Source: Limnohabitans sp. Rim8 (GTDB taxonomy: Bacteria > Pseudomonadota > Gammaproteobacteria > Burkholderiales > Burkholderiaceae_C). Taken from it: DNA of 5,183 nucleotides. Shown in pieces: positions 1 through 5,183 of this stretch. The DNA is taken from contig CAMDXR010000239.1 of assembly GCA_945877725.1 (NCBI GenBank), positions 1-5,183 of the forward strand. The letters run 5' to 3'. The first letter of the stretch is position 1; every line of letters starts with the position of its first letter. The translations under genes were made by a program, and so were the position numbers. Below the pieces are notes generated by a model. It saw only the letters and a program-made list of their open reading frames with translations. It was not told where the DNA came from and ran no database searches.

Positions 1-291
1 AGGGGCGCCACCTGCGCCACGGAGCCGCCCTGCCACGGGGTTGGCTGAAGCTGCTTATTTTACAGGCAGGGTTACAAATACGCAGGTGTATCGCCTGAGC
101 GGAGATACCTTCTACGGATTTACCACAAGCGCTGTCATTTGCCCCACCCTCACAAGCCCTTGTACATTTCATAAAACAGCGCCAATCCTGGGGTGTGTTG
201 CGCGGTATGTCGGGTCAAAAATACCGCCTCCGAAACGATCCCAACAATGCGCCAACGCTGTGATCACATGAAACCGAATGGAGACTAGGCG
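1..291. other. Non-coding upstream region of the hydrolase gene
   Basis: I see no supportable gene here. The first 45 or so bases are very GC-rich, with a short direct repeat GCGCCAC at 6-12 and 15-21, and composition then drops sharply. They could be the end of an upstream gene: one forward frame stops at 46-48 and another at about 96-98, but neither tail is recognisable. A weak stem (AGCC 23-26 with GGCT 43-46, and CCC 28-30 with GGG 38-40) precedes a short T-rich stretch and might be a terminator. A poor sigma70-like pair, TTGCCC 139-144 and TACATT 163-168 with an 18-base spacer, is the best promoter candidate for the downstream hydrolase, but it is not convincing. Confidence 0.4.
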
Positions 292-1155
292 ATGCCTGTA
301 AAAATGATTGGAGTCTTATTGATCGTATGGTGCAGTCTTGTGCACAGCACCACCATCAACGTCAAGGTCAAAACCCTAGGCGCCGGGTTTTCTGGGGGCG
401 CCACCCCTTCAGAAGTCCCAGCCAAATTCACAAGCCCAGATGGGGAAAATTTGCCCGCCATCGTGATGGTTCATGGCAGTGCTGGGCCCGATTCACGAGG
501 CAGTTTCCATACCCAATACCTTGTGGCAAACGGGTATGCCGTTCTCGAACTTGACATGTGGAGCGCTCGCGGCATTTCTACTTTCAACCAACGCCCGCGA
601 ACCACATTGGACACCCTGCCGGATGTATGGGGCGCTTGGCAATTTTTGTCGACGCATCCCAAAATCAACAAAGACAAAATTGCCATCATGGGCTTTTCTT
701 GGGGCGGCGTGAACGCCGTCACAACGGCGTTCGGTAAGAAGCCAAAAGACGCCCCGCAGACACTCGCACAGGCCAAGTTTGCGGCACACATCGCGTTTTA
801 TCCTGTCTGTGACATCTGGGTTAAAAATGGGATCGCCTCTCGTGTTGTCGATCAATCATCACCCACGGGCGCGCCCGTCCAAATTCACAACGGCACACGC
901 GATGATTACGACACAACGCCCGCAGTGTGTGAAAGTTTGAAGGCAGCGCATCCGCAAATGCCCCTTGAGATCATCCTGTACGAAGGTGCGGCACATGGGT
1001 TTGACAGTACAAATTCAAACGCCATTCAATTTTTCGATCCCGTCGCCAAAAACGGCAAAGGCGGACAAGTGATTTTGGTCGGCCAAGATCAAGCTCGTAA
1101 CCAATCAAAAGACAAAGTGCTCACTTTCTTGAAGAAGCATTTACCGGGTCAATGA
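292..1155 (+). CDS. Exported dienelactone hydrolase family protein (alpha/beta hydrolase)
   Basis: This encodes a 287-residue alpha/beta-hydrolase of the dienelactone hydrolase type, probably an esterase or acyl hydrolase whose substrate cannot be read from sequence. The start is supported by GGAG at 280-283, eight bases upstream. The N-terminus (Lys4, then the hydrophobic run MIGVLLIVWCSLV, then VHS before TT) looks like a signal peptide cut near residue 19, so the enzyme is probably periplasmic. No proper lipobox is visible. The oxyanion-side motif HGSAG lies at residues 61-65. The nucleophile elbow GFSWGG at 134-139 puts the nucleophile at Ser136, where classical dienelactone hydrolases have Cys. 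The acid is probably Asp204 in GTRDDYDTTP, and the His is His235 in EGAAHGF. After signal removal only Cys173 and Cys213 remain, which would allow one disulfide. The gene stands alone, and its base composition is more AT-rich than the genes to its right. The family call is firm; the true reaction is unknown. Confidence 0.88.
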   Translation: MPVKMIGVLLIVWCSLVHSTTINVKVKTLGAGFSGGATPSEVPAKFTSPDGENLPAIVMVHGSAGPDSRGSFHTQYLVANGYAVLELDMWSARGISTFNQRPRTTLDTLPDVWGAWQFLSTHPKINKDKIAIMGFSWGGVNAVTTAFGKKPKDAPQTLAQAKFAAHIAFYPVCDIWVKNGIASRVVDQSSPTGAPVQIHNGTRDDYDTTPAVCESLKAAHPQMPLEIILYEGAAHGFDSTNSNAIQFFDPVAKNGKGGQVILVGQDQARNQSKDKVLTFLKKHLPGQ

Positions 1156-1165
1156 TCGCATTGAC
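1148..1165 (+). repeat. Perfect inverted repeat over the hydrolase stop codon
   Basis: GTCAATG at 1148-1154 and CATTGAC at 1159-1165 form a perfect 7-base-pair stem with the 4-base loop ATCG, and the TGA stop codon (1153-1155) lies inside it. No T-tract follows, so it is not a standard intrinsic terminator. It could act as a 3'-end mRNA hairpin or be chance. Confidence 0.5.
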
Positions 1166-1190
1166 AGAATGCAGGCAAAACGGCTGCCCC

Positions 1191-1235
1191 GCTGCCAAGG
1201 GCAAGATCTTCTCATTGGCGGTCTTGGTCCTTTTT
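1191..1235 (+). terminator. Possible intrinsic terminator after the hydrolase gene
   Basis: GCTGCCAA at 1191-1198 can pair with TTGGCGGT at 1215-1222, giving eight pairs of which two are G-U, around a 16-base loop. TTTTT follows at 1231-1235. The loop is large and the T-run starts eight bases after the stem, so this is a weak candidate, placed where a terminator for the hydrolase would be expected. Confidence 0.3.
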
Positions 1236-1280
1236 ACCTGCCCCAGTGCAGCCTGAATCAGACTTGCTAAGACGCCCATT

Positions 1281-1345
1281 CTATTTAATTAAAAGTTATT
1301 GAAATATTAGCATTTTGTATTTTTACGAATTAATTATGAAATCAC
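1281..1345 (+). promoter_or_regulatory. AT-rich probable promoter zone of the glutamate dehydrogenase gene
   Basis: This stretch is strongly AT-rich compared with everything around it and sits just before the structured leader of the dehydrogenase gene, so the promoter is probably here. It includes the palindromes TTTAATTAAA (1284-1293) and AATTAATT (1328-1335). A -35-like TTGAAA lies at 1299-1304 and a -10-like AATTAT at 1332-1337, but they are 27 bases apart and do not form a normally spaced pair. I therefore cannot assign exact promoter elements. AT-rich DNA of this kind is also a common target of Lrp-type and nucleoid proteins; that is inference. Confidence 0.4.
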
Positions 1346-1372
1346 CAGGTTATGCGCAAAGCGCATGACCTG
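1346..1372 (+). promoter_or_regulatory. 27-base near-perfect palindrome or hairpin in the gdhA leader
   Basis: CAGGTTATGCGC at 1346-1357 faces GCGCATGACCTG at 1361-1372 around an AAA centre. Eleven of twelve positions are Watson-Crick complements, and the twelfth (T1351 with G1367) is a wobble pair in RNA. It lies about 90 bases upstream of the dehydrogenase start and just downstream of the AT-rich zone. It could be an operator for a dimeric regulator or a stable 5'-leader hairpin. No T-tract follows, so it is not an ordinary terminator. Confidence 0.6.
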
Positions 1373-1422
1373 ACAGACAAGCGGCCTTGGACGGGGCACG
1401 CTTGGGGGCCTAACATCGCGGC

Positions 1423-1439
1423 ACTGACAACCCGTCAGT
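1423..1439 (+). promoter_or_regulatory. Hairpin just upstream of the gdhA ribosome binding site
   Basis: ACTGAC at 1423-1428 and GTCAGT at 1434-1439 form a perfect 6-base-pair stem with the loop AACCC, ending three bases before the Shine-Dalgarno sequence. CTGAC also occurs at 1370-1374, so GTCAG at 1434-1438 could pair there instead and disturb the upstream hairpin. A regulatory role is inference. Confidence 0.4.
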
Positions 1440-1442
1440 TTC

Positions 1443-1450
1443 AAGAAAGG
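1443..1450 (+). promoter_or_regulatory. Ribosome binding site that sets the gdhA start
   Basis: AAGAAAGG lies nine bases before ATG 1460. The earlier in-frame ATG at 1352 has only AGG two bases in front of it and lies inside the 27-base palindrome, so 1460 is the better start. Confidence 0.7.
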
Positions 1451-1459
1451 TGCCCCAAC

Positions 1460-2770
1460 ATGTCCAATTCACCCGCAGGCGTTCAGGCCACGAGCCCGCA
1501 TGCATTGCCCTCTTATTTAAACGCCAAAGATCTTGGCCCTTGGGGCATCTACCTCCAACAAGTCGACCGGGTCACGCCTTATTTGGGCGCACTGTCGCGC
1601 TGGATTGAGACCCTGAAACGCCCCAAGCGCATCTTGATCGTGGATGTGCCAATTGAGTTAGACAACGGCACCATGGCCCACTTTGAAGGCTACCGCGTGC
1701 AGCACAACACCAGTCGGGGCCCAGGTAAAGGCGGCGTGCGCTTCCACCAAGATGTGACCTTGTCCGAAGTCATGGCCTTGTCGGCCTGGATGTCGGTCAA
1801 AAATGCCGCCGTCAATCTGCCTTTTGGAGGCGCCAAAGGTGGCATTCGGGTCGATCCCAAAAGCCTTTCACGCGGTGAACTGGAGCGCCTGACACGCCGT
1901 TACACCAGCGAGATCGGCATCATCATTGGGCCCAACAAAGACATTCCAGCACCCGACGTGAACACCAATGAGCAAATCATGGCCTGGATGATGGACACCT
2001 ACTCCATGAACGAAGGCTCCACCGCCTCGGGCGTGGTCACAGGCAAACCGATTGCCCTGGGCGGTTCACTGGGCCGCCGTGAAGCCACCGGGCGCGGGGT
2101 TTTCACCATCGGCCAAGAAGTGGCGCAACACATTGGCCTGGACATCTCACAGGCGCGCATTGCGGTGCAAGGCTTTGGCAACGTGGGCGGCATCGCCGCC
2201 AAACTGTTTGCCCAAGCGGGCGCTACCTTGGTCGCGGTGCAAGACCACGGCGGGACGATTTATAAGGCTTCAGGTCTAGACGTTCCGGCCTTGCTGAAGC
2301 ACGTCGGCAAACACGGCAGCGTCCAAGGTTTCATGCCGGCCGAGTCATTGCCTGATGCGCAGTTTTGGGGGGTCGATTGCGACATCCTGATCCCTGCCGC
2401 GCTGGAACAACAAATCACGGCTGAAAATGCCCACCAAATCAAGGCCCGCATGGTGATTGAGGGTGCCAACGGCCCCACCACCCCTGAGGCCGATGACATC
2501 CTGCACGCACGCAACATTGTGGTGGTGCCCGATGTGATCGCCAATGCAGGCGGCGTCACGGTGAGTTACTTTGAATGGGTGCAAGATTTCTCCAGCTTTT
2601 TCTGGAGCGAGGACGACATCAACACCCGCCTGGTGCGCATCCTGCGCGAAGCATTTGCAGGCATCTGGCAAGTTGCCAACGAGCACAAGGTGAGCTTGCG
2701 CACCGCCACCTTCATTGTGGCCTGCACGCGCATGCTGCAAGCGCGTGAACTGCGTGGCCTGTACCCATGA
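1460..2770 (+). CDS. gdhA: Glutamate dehydrogenase (Glu/Leu/Phe/Val dehydrogenase family)
   Basis: This encodes a 436-residue cytosolic enzyme that reversibly deaminates glutamate to 2-oxoglutarate and ammonium with NAD(P). The N-terminal substrate domain carries [10 protein letters not shown] (residues 87-96, substrate-side Lys90), PFGGAKGG (121-128, catalytic Lys126) and IPAPDVNTN (162-170, catalytic Asp166). The C-terminal Rossmann domain carries VQGFGNVG at 236-243. [12 protein letters not shown] (334-345) and [12 protein letters not shown] (362-373) are also typical. Length is normal for the family when ATG 1460 is used; the open frame extends 36 codons further upstream but those residues resemble no family N-terminus. 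Cofactor preference cannot be decided from sequence. The stop lies six bases from the stop of the convergent Lrp-type gene. A structured leader precedes it. Glutamate is the most likely substrate, but leucine or phenylalanine dehydrogenases share this fold, so the symbol is less certain than the family. Confidence 0.93.
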   Translation: MSNSPAGVQATSPHALPSYLNAKDLGPWGIYLQQVDRVTPYLGALSRWIETLKRPKRILIVDVPIELDNGTMAHFEGYRVQHNTSRGPGKGGVRFHQDVTLSEVMALSAWMSVKNAAVNLPFGGAKGGIRVDPKSLSRGELERLTRRYTSEIGIIIGPNKDIPAPDVNTNEQIMAWMMDTYSMNEGSTASGVVTGKPIALGGSLGRREATGRGVFTIGQEVAQHIGLDISQARIAVQGFGNVGGIAAKLFAQAGATLVAVQDHGGTIYKASGLDVPALLKHVGKHGSVQGFMPAESLPDAQFWGVDCDILIPAALEQQITAENAHQIKARMVIEGANGPTTPEADDILHARNIVVVPDVIANAGGVTVSYFEWVQDFSSFFWSEDDINTRLVRILREAFAGIWQVANEHKVSLRTATFIVACTRMLQARELRGLYP

Positions 2771-2776
2771 ACACCT

Positions 2777-3247
2777 TTATTTAATGGCCAAAGGCAAGGC
2801 CCCAGCGGCCTTGACCTCGCCCAACGAGAAGCTGGTGTGCAGGTCTTTCACGTTGGGCAAGTTCAGCAGCACATCGCGTGCAAACTGGCTGAACGTGTTC
2901 AGGTCTTTGCTGACCACCTGCAGCTCGAAGGTGCCGGTGCCGCTGATGTAATGACACGAAATGACCTCTGGAATTTTGCGAATCGCATCCTCCAACTGGC
3001 GCGTGACATCGCCCCGGTTGCGCTCGGCATCGAGCCGCACAAAGGCAAACACATCCAGTCCCACCTTTTCGCGGTCAATCTCGGCCCGATAGCCTTTGAT
3101 GACACCCGACACCTCCAGCGCGCGCACACGCCGCCAACACGGCGCAGCGGACAAGCCCACGCGTTGCGCAAGCTCTGCATTGGTCAAGCGCCCATCTTTT
3201 TGCAGTTCATTCAATATGGACCAGTCAAATTTATCAAGTGTTTCCAA
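2777..3247 (-). CDS. Lrp/AsnC family transcriptional regulator
   Basis: This encodes a 156-residue feast/famine regulator that would bind DNA as a dimer or higher oligomer and respond to an amino acid or related ligand. An N-terminal winged helix-turn-helix spans about residues 5-52, with LTNAELAQRVGLSAAPCWRRV at 21-41 as the DNA-reading part. A linker leads to the RAM ligand-binding and oligomerisation domain (about 65-145), including SGTGTFELQVV at 102-112. I chose the TTG start at 3247: AAAGAGG lies five bases upstream, a good -10 lies about 30 bases upstream, and MxxLDKFDxxIL is a typical family N-terminus. The open frame continues to another TTG at 3289, but that codon lies upstream of the -10. 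The gene is divergent from the indolepyruvate oxidoreductase and convergent with glutamate dehydrogenase. Control of the oxidoreductase and of itself is likely by position; control of gdhA is possible. The ligand is unknown. Confidence 0.93.
   Translation of the reverse strand: METLDKFDWSILNELQKDGRLTNAELAQRVGLSAAPCWRRVRALEVSGVIKGYRAEIDREKVGLDVFAFVRLDAERNRGDVTRQLEDAIRKIPEVISCHYISGTGTFELQVVSKDLNTFSQFARDVLLNLPNVKDLHTSFSLGEVKAAGALPLAIK
2795..2813. repeat. GC-rich stem-loop at the gdhA/regulator convergent junction
   Basis: CAAGGCC at 2795-2801 and GGCCTTG at 2807-2813 form a perfect 7-base-pair stem with a 5-base loop. It lies inside the last codons of the Lrp-type gene and 24 bases after the gdhA stop. 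Neither strand has a T-tract after it. It may stop exonucleases or aid termination for gdhA, since there is no room for a terminator in the 6-base gap between the genes. Confidence 0.4.
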
Positions 3248-3252
3248 AATAA

Positions 3253-3259
3253 CCTCTTT
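3253..3259 (-). promoter_or_regulatory. Ribosome binding site of the Lrp-type gene
   Basis: On the minus strand AAAGAGG stands five bases before the TTG at 3247. It is the best Shine-Dalgarno match near the start of this gene and decides in favour of the shorter protein. Confidence 0.65.
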
Positions 3260-3277
3260 TAAGCAAGATTCTTTCAA

Positions 3278-3283
3278 ATCATA
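3278..3283 (-). promoter_or_regulatory. Probable -10 element of the Lrp-type gene
   Basis: On the minus strand this reads TATGAT, five of six matches to TATAAT. It would start the transcript near 3271, leaving a leader of about 24 bases before the TTG at 3247. The -35 is poor: the best is TTGCTT at 3308-3303 with a 19-base spacer. A weak -35 would fit a promoter under regulator control. Confidence 0.45.
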
Positions 3284-3299
3284 GGGCAAATCCTGTCAC

Positions 3300-3321
3300 A
3301 GAAAGCAAGCACTTGTCTTCT
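3300..3321. promoter_or_regulatory. 22-base imperfect dyad, candidate operator
   Basis: The arms are AGAA..CAAG and CTTG..TTCT around a CA centre; 16 of 22 positions are symmetric. The dyad lies between the divergent Lrp-type gene and the oxidoreductase, and covers where a -35 for the Lrp-type gene should be (17-19 bases upstream of TATGAT). Lrp/AsnC proteins usually bind imperfect dyads and often repress their own gene, so this is a reasonable operator candidate. Assignment to this regulator is inference. Confidence 0.45.
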
Positions 3322-3366
3322 CGCTCGTCCTACACTGTGCAGTCCATACACGCCGCAGGACAGACC

Positions 3367-5183
3367 ATGAACGCCCCCTTACCCGAATCGATTCGTCAGG
3401 CACTGGAGACGGTGACACTGGACGACAAATACACGCTCGAGGTGGGTCGCGCCTTCATGAGCGGCGTGCAAGCCTTGGTCAAGTTGCCCATGCTGCAACG
3501 CCAACGCGATGCGTTGCAAGGAAAAAACACCGCCGGTTTCATCAGCGGTTATAGAGGCTCGCCGCTGGGCAGCTACGACCAATCCCTCTGGAAAGCCAAA
3601 AGCCACCTGAAGGCACAAAACATCGTGTTCCAACCCGGTGTGAACGAAGAGTTGGCCGCCACCGCCTTGTGGGGCACTCAGCAACTGGGCTTTGCGCCTC
3701 CCGGCTCCAACAAATTTGATGGCGTGTTCGGTATTTGGTACGGCAAAGGCCCCGGCGTGGACCGCTGCTCCGATGTTTTCAAACACGCCAACATGGCAGG
3801 CACCACACCTTGGGGCGGTGTGCTGGCCGTGGCGGGCGACGACCATGTGGCCAAAAGCTCCACCGCTGCGCACCAAAGCGACCACATCTTCAAGGCCTGC
3901 GGCCTGCCGGTGTTTTTTCCGAGCAGCGTGCAAGACATCCTGGACCAAGGCCTGCATGCCCTGGCCATGAGCCGCTTTGCCGGTATTTGGTCGGGCATGA
4001 AGACGATTCAGGAGATTGTTGAATCCAGTGCCACCGCGCACATTGACCCCGAACGCGTGCAAATTGTGTTGCCCGAATTTGTCATGCCCCCCGGCGGCGT
4101 GCACATCCGCTGGCCCGACACCGCACTGGAGCAAGAAGCCCGTTTGTTCGACTACAAATGGTATGCCGCACTGGCCTACATCCGCGCCAACAAACTCAAC
4201 CACAACGTGATCCAAGGGCCAAACGGCGGCAAAAACGACCGCTTCGGTCTGATCGCCAGCGGCAAAGCCTACAACGATACGCGCCAAGCCTTGCTCGACT
4301 TGGGGCTGGACGATGATCGCTGCCGTCAGCTGGGCATCCGCCTACACAAAGTCGCCGTGGTCTGGCCGCTTGAGGCCCAGTCGACCCGCGAATTTGCCAC
4401 CGGCTTGCGCGAGATTTTGGTGATCGAAGAAAAGCGCCAAATCATCGAATACCAACTTAAAGAAGAGCTGTACAACTGGCGCGACGATGTGCGCCCCAAT
4501 ATTCTGGGCAAGTTCGACGAAGCCGAGGGCGATGTCTCGGGCGGCGAATGGTCGATTCCCAACCCGACCGAACGCACCTTGCTGCGTGCCAATGCCGACC
4601 TGACCCCGGCCATCATTGCCCGCGCCATCGCCAAGCGGCTGAAAAAACTCGGAGTGGATGCCGACACCCAAAGCCGCATGGACGCGCATTTGGCCATCAT
4701 CACGGCCAAAGAAGCCTCATTGCAAACCCTGACCCTGGGCGCTGCCGCCGAGCGGCAACCTTGGTTCTGTTCGGGTTGCCCACACAACACCTCCACCAAA
4801 GTGCCCGAAGGCTCGCGCGCCATGGCCGGCATTGGTTGCCATTTCATGAGTCTATGGATGGACCGCAGCACTTTTGGTTTTACCCAAATGGGCGGAGAAG
4901 GCGTGCCATGGACCGGACAACAACCGTTCAGCAACGAAAAACATGTGTTTGCCAATCTAGGCGACGGCACCTACTTCCACAGCGGCAGTTTGGCGGTGCG
5001 CCAAAGCGTGGCCGCGGGCGTCAACATCACCTACAAAATTTTGTACAACGACGCCGTTGCCATGACCGGCGGTCAGCAAGTCGGTGAGCGCCCCGAGGGG
5101 CACAGCGTGGTGCAAATTGCGCAAAGCATGCGGGCCGAAGGCGCTCAACGCATCGCCGTGGTGACCGACGAGCCCAACAAATA
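3367..5183 (+). CDS. Indolepyruvate:ferredoxin oxidoreductase family protein, N-terminal half (cut by window end)
   Basis: The frame is open from ATG 3367 (CAGGA at 3356-3360, six bases upstream) to the window end: 605 complete codons and no stop. The family oxidatively decarboxylates arylpyruvates such as indolepyruvate or phenylpyruvate to acyl-CoA using thiamine diphosphate, passing electrons to ferredoxin or another carrier. Visible features are the N-terminal domain GFISGYRGSPLGSYD (57-71), PGVNEELAA (90-98), IWYGKGPGVDR (123-133) and AGDDHVAKSST (156-166), then the thiamine-diphosphate domain with CSGCPHN (468-474) and GDG at 532-534, 26 residues before Asn561, the classic cofactor motif. 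These look like the IorA part. In proteobacterial homologues of this style an IorB-like part usually follows in the same chain, for about 1,150-1,200 residues in all, so roughly half is probably missing. It is divergent from the Lrp-type regulator across 119 bases. No clear promoter was found; TACACT at 3331-3336 is a weak -10. Confidence 0.93.
   Translation, partial: MNAPLPESIRQALETVTLDDKYTLEVGRAFMSGVQALVKLPMLQRQRDALQGKNTAGFISGYRGSPLGSYDQSLWKAKSHLKAQNIVFQPGVNEELAATALWGTQQLGFAPPGSNKFDGVFGIWYGKGPGVDRCSDVFKHANMAGTTPWGGVLAVAGDDHVAKSSTAAHQSDHIFKACGLPVFFPSSVQDILDQGLHALAMSRFAGIWSGMKTIQEIVESSATAHIDPERVQIVLPEFVMPPGGVHIRWPDTALEQEARLFDYKWYAALAYIRANKLNHNVIQGPNGGKNDRFGLIASGKAYNDTRQALLDLGLDDDRCRQLGIRLHKVAVVWPLEAQSTREFATGLREILVIEEKRQIIEYQLKEELYNWRDDVRPNILGKFDEAEGDVSGGEWSIPNPTERTLLRANADLTPAIIARAIAKRLKKLGVDADTQSRMDAHLAIITAKEASLQTLTLGAAAERQPWFCSGCPHNTSTKVPEGSRAMAGIGCHFMSLWMDRSTFGFTQMGGEGVPWTGQQPFSNEKHVFANLGDGTYFHSGSLAVRQSVAAGVNITYKILYNDAVAMTGGQQVGERPEGHSVVQIAQSMRAEGAQRIAVVTDEPNK

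Noticed and set aside
186..208. Sigma54-like GG..GC pattern around CTGGGGTGTGTTGCGC
   Set aside because: The TTGC box is two bases too close to the first GG, and no other spacing gives both consensus boxes.
41..271. A 76-codon frame with TTG start ahead of the hydrolase
   Set aside because: No ribosome binding site, no recognisable motif and unlikely composition; the frame is also open back to the window edge, so the TTG is arbitrary.
1156..1214. Small minus-strand ORF starting with ATG near 1214 and reading back toward the hydrolase end
   Set aside because: About 24 codons, no ribosome binding site, overlaps the candidate terminator and the hydrolase 3' end.
2345..2740. Minus-strand frame inside glutamate dehydrogenase
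   Set aside because: Antisense to the conserved Rossmann domain; no independent evidence.
3339..3363. GTCC 3342-3345 pairing with GGAC 3358-3361 over the oxidoreductase ribosome binding site
   Set aside because: Only four base pairs with a 12-base loop, too weak to propose sequestration.
3379..4287. A 302-codon open frame on the minus strand inside the oxidoreductase gene
   Set aside because: It lies fully antisense to a gene with clear family motifs and has a low-complexity, Ala/Gly/His/Val-rich sequence typical of an antisense shadow.
4326..4970. A 214-codon minus-strand frame and overlapping plus-strand frames in the same area
   Set aside because: All overlap the thiamine-diphosphate domain of the oxidoreductase, which is intact in its own frame; none has a recognisable domain or ribosome binding site.
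1..5183. Search for CRISPR repeats, insertion sequence ends, tRNA genes and integrase sites
   Set aside because: No spaced repeats, terminal inverted repeats, transposase motifs or cloverleaf-like segment were seen by reading.

Overview
The window looks like an ordinary chromosomal stretch from a betaproteobacterium, most likely Burkholderiales and plausibly Comamonadaceae. This rests on protein style (a single-chain indolepyruvate oxidoreductase that opens MNAPLPESIRQALETV, and a Glu/Leu/Phe/Val dehydrogenase of about 436 residues) and on moderately GC-rich coding DNA. No database search was run. The genus is not resolved.

Layout: positions 1-291 hold no gene I can support. An exported dienelactone-hydrolase-family alpha/beta hydrolase follows (292-1155, +). 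A 304-base gap (1156-1459) contains a possible terminator, an AT-rich probable promoter zone and a structured leader. Next come a glutamate dehydrogenase (1460-2770, +), a convergent Lrp/AsnC-family regulator only 6 bases away (2777-3247, -), and, divergent from the regulator across 119 bases, the first 605 codons of an indolepyruvate:ferredoxin oxidoreductase (3367 to the window end, +). That last gene has no stop codon here and runs out of the window.

The last three genes fit one theme, amino-acid catabolism. Transamination of aromatic or other amino acids gives 2-oxoacids and glutamate. Glutamate dehydrogenase would regenerate 2-oxoglutarate, the oxidoreductase would decarboxylate arylpyruvates to acyl-CoA, and the Lrp-type protein is a natural amino-acid-responsive regulator. 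This pathway link is inferred from context. The hydrolase appears unrelated and is visibly less GC-rich.

I see no mobile element, CRISPR array, tRNA or rRNA, and no clearly new multi-gene system. The signals most worth checking are non-coding: a 27-base near-perfect palindrome plus a second hairpin in the glutamate dehydrogenase leader, and a 22-base dyad in the regulator/oxidoreductase divergent region. Two gene starts should also be set shorter than the longest open frame suggests.
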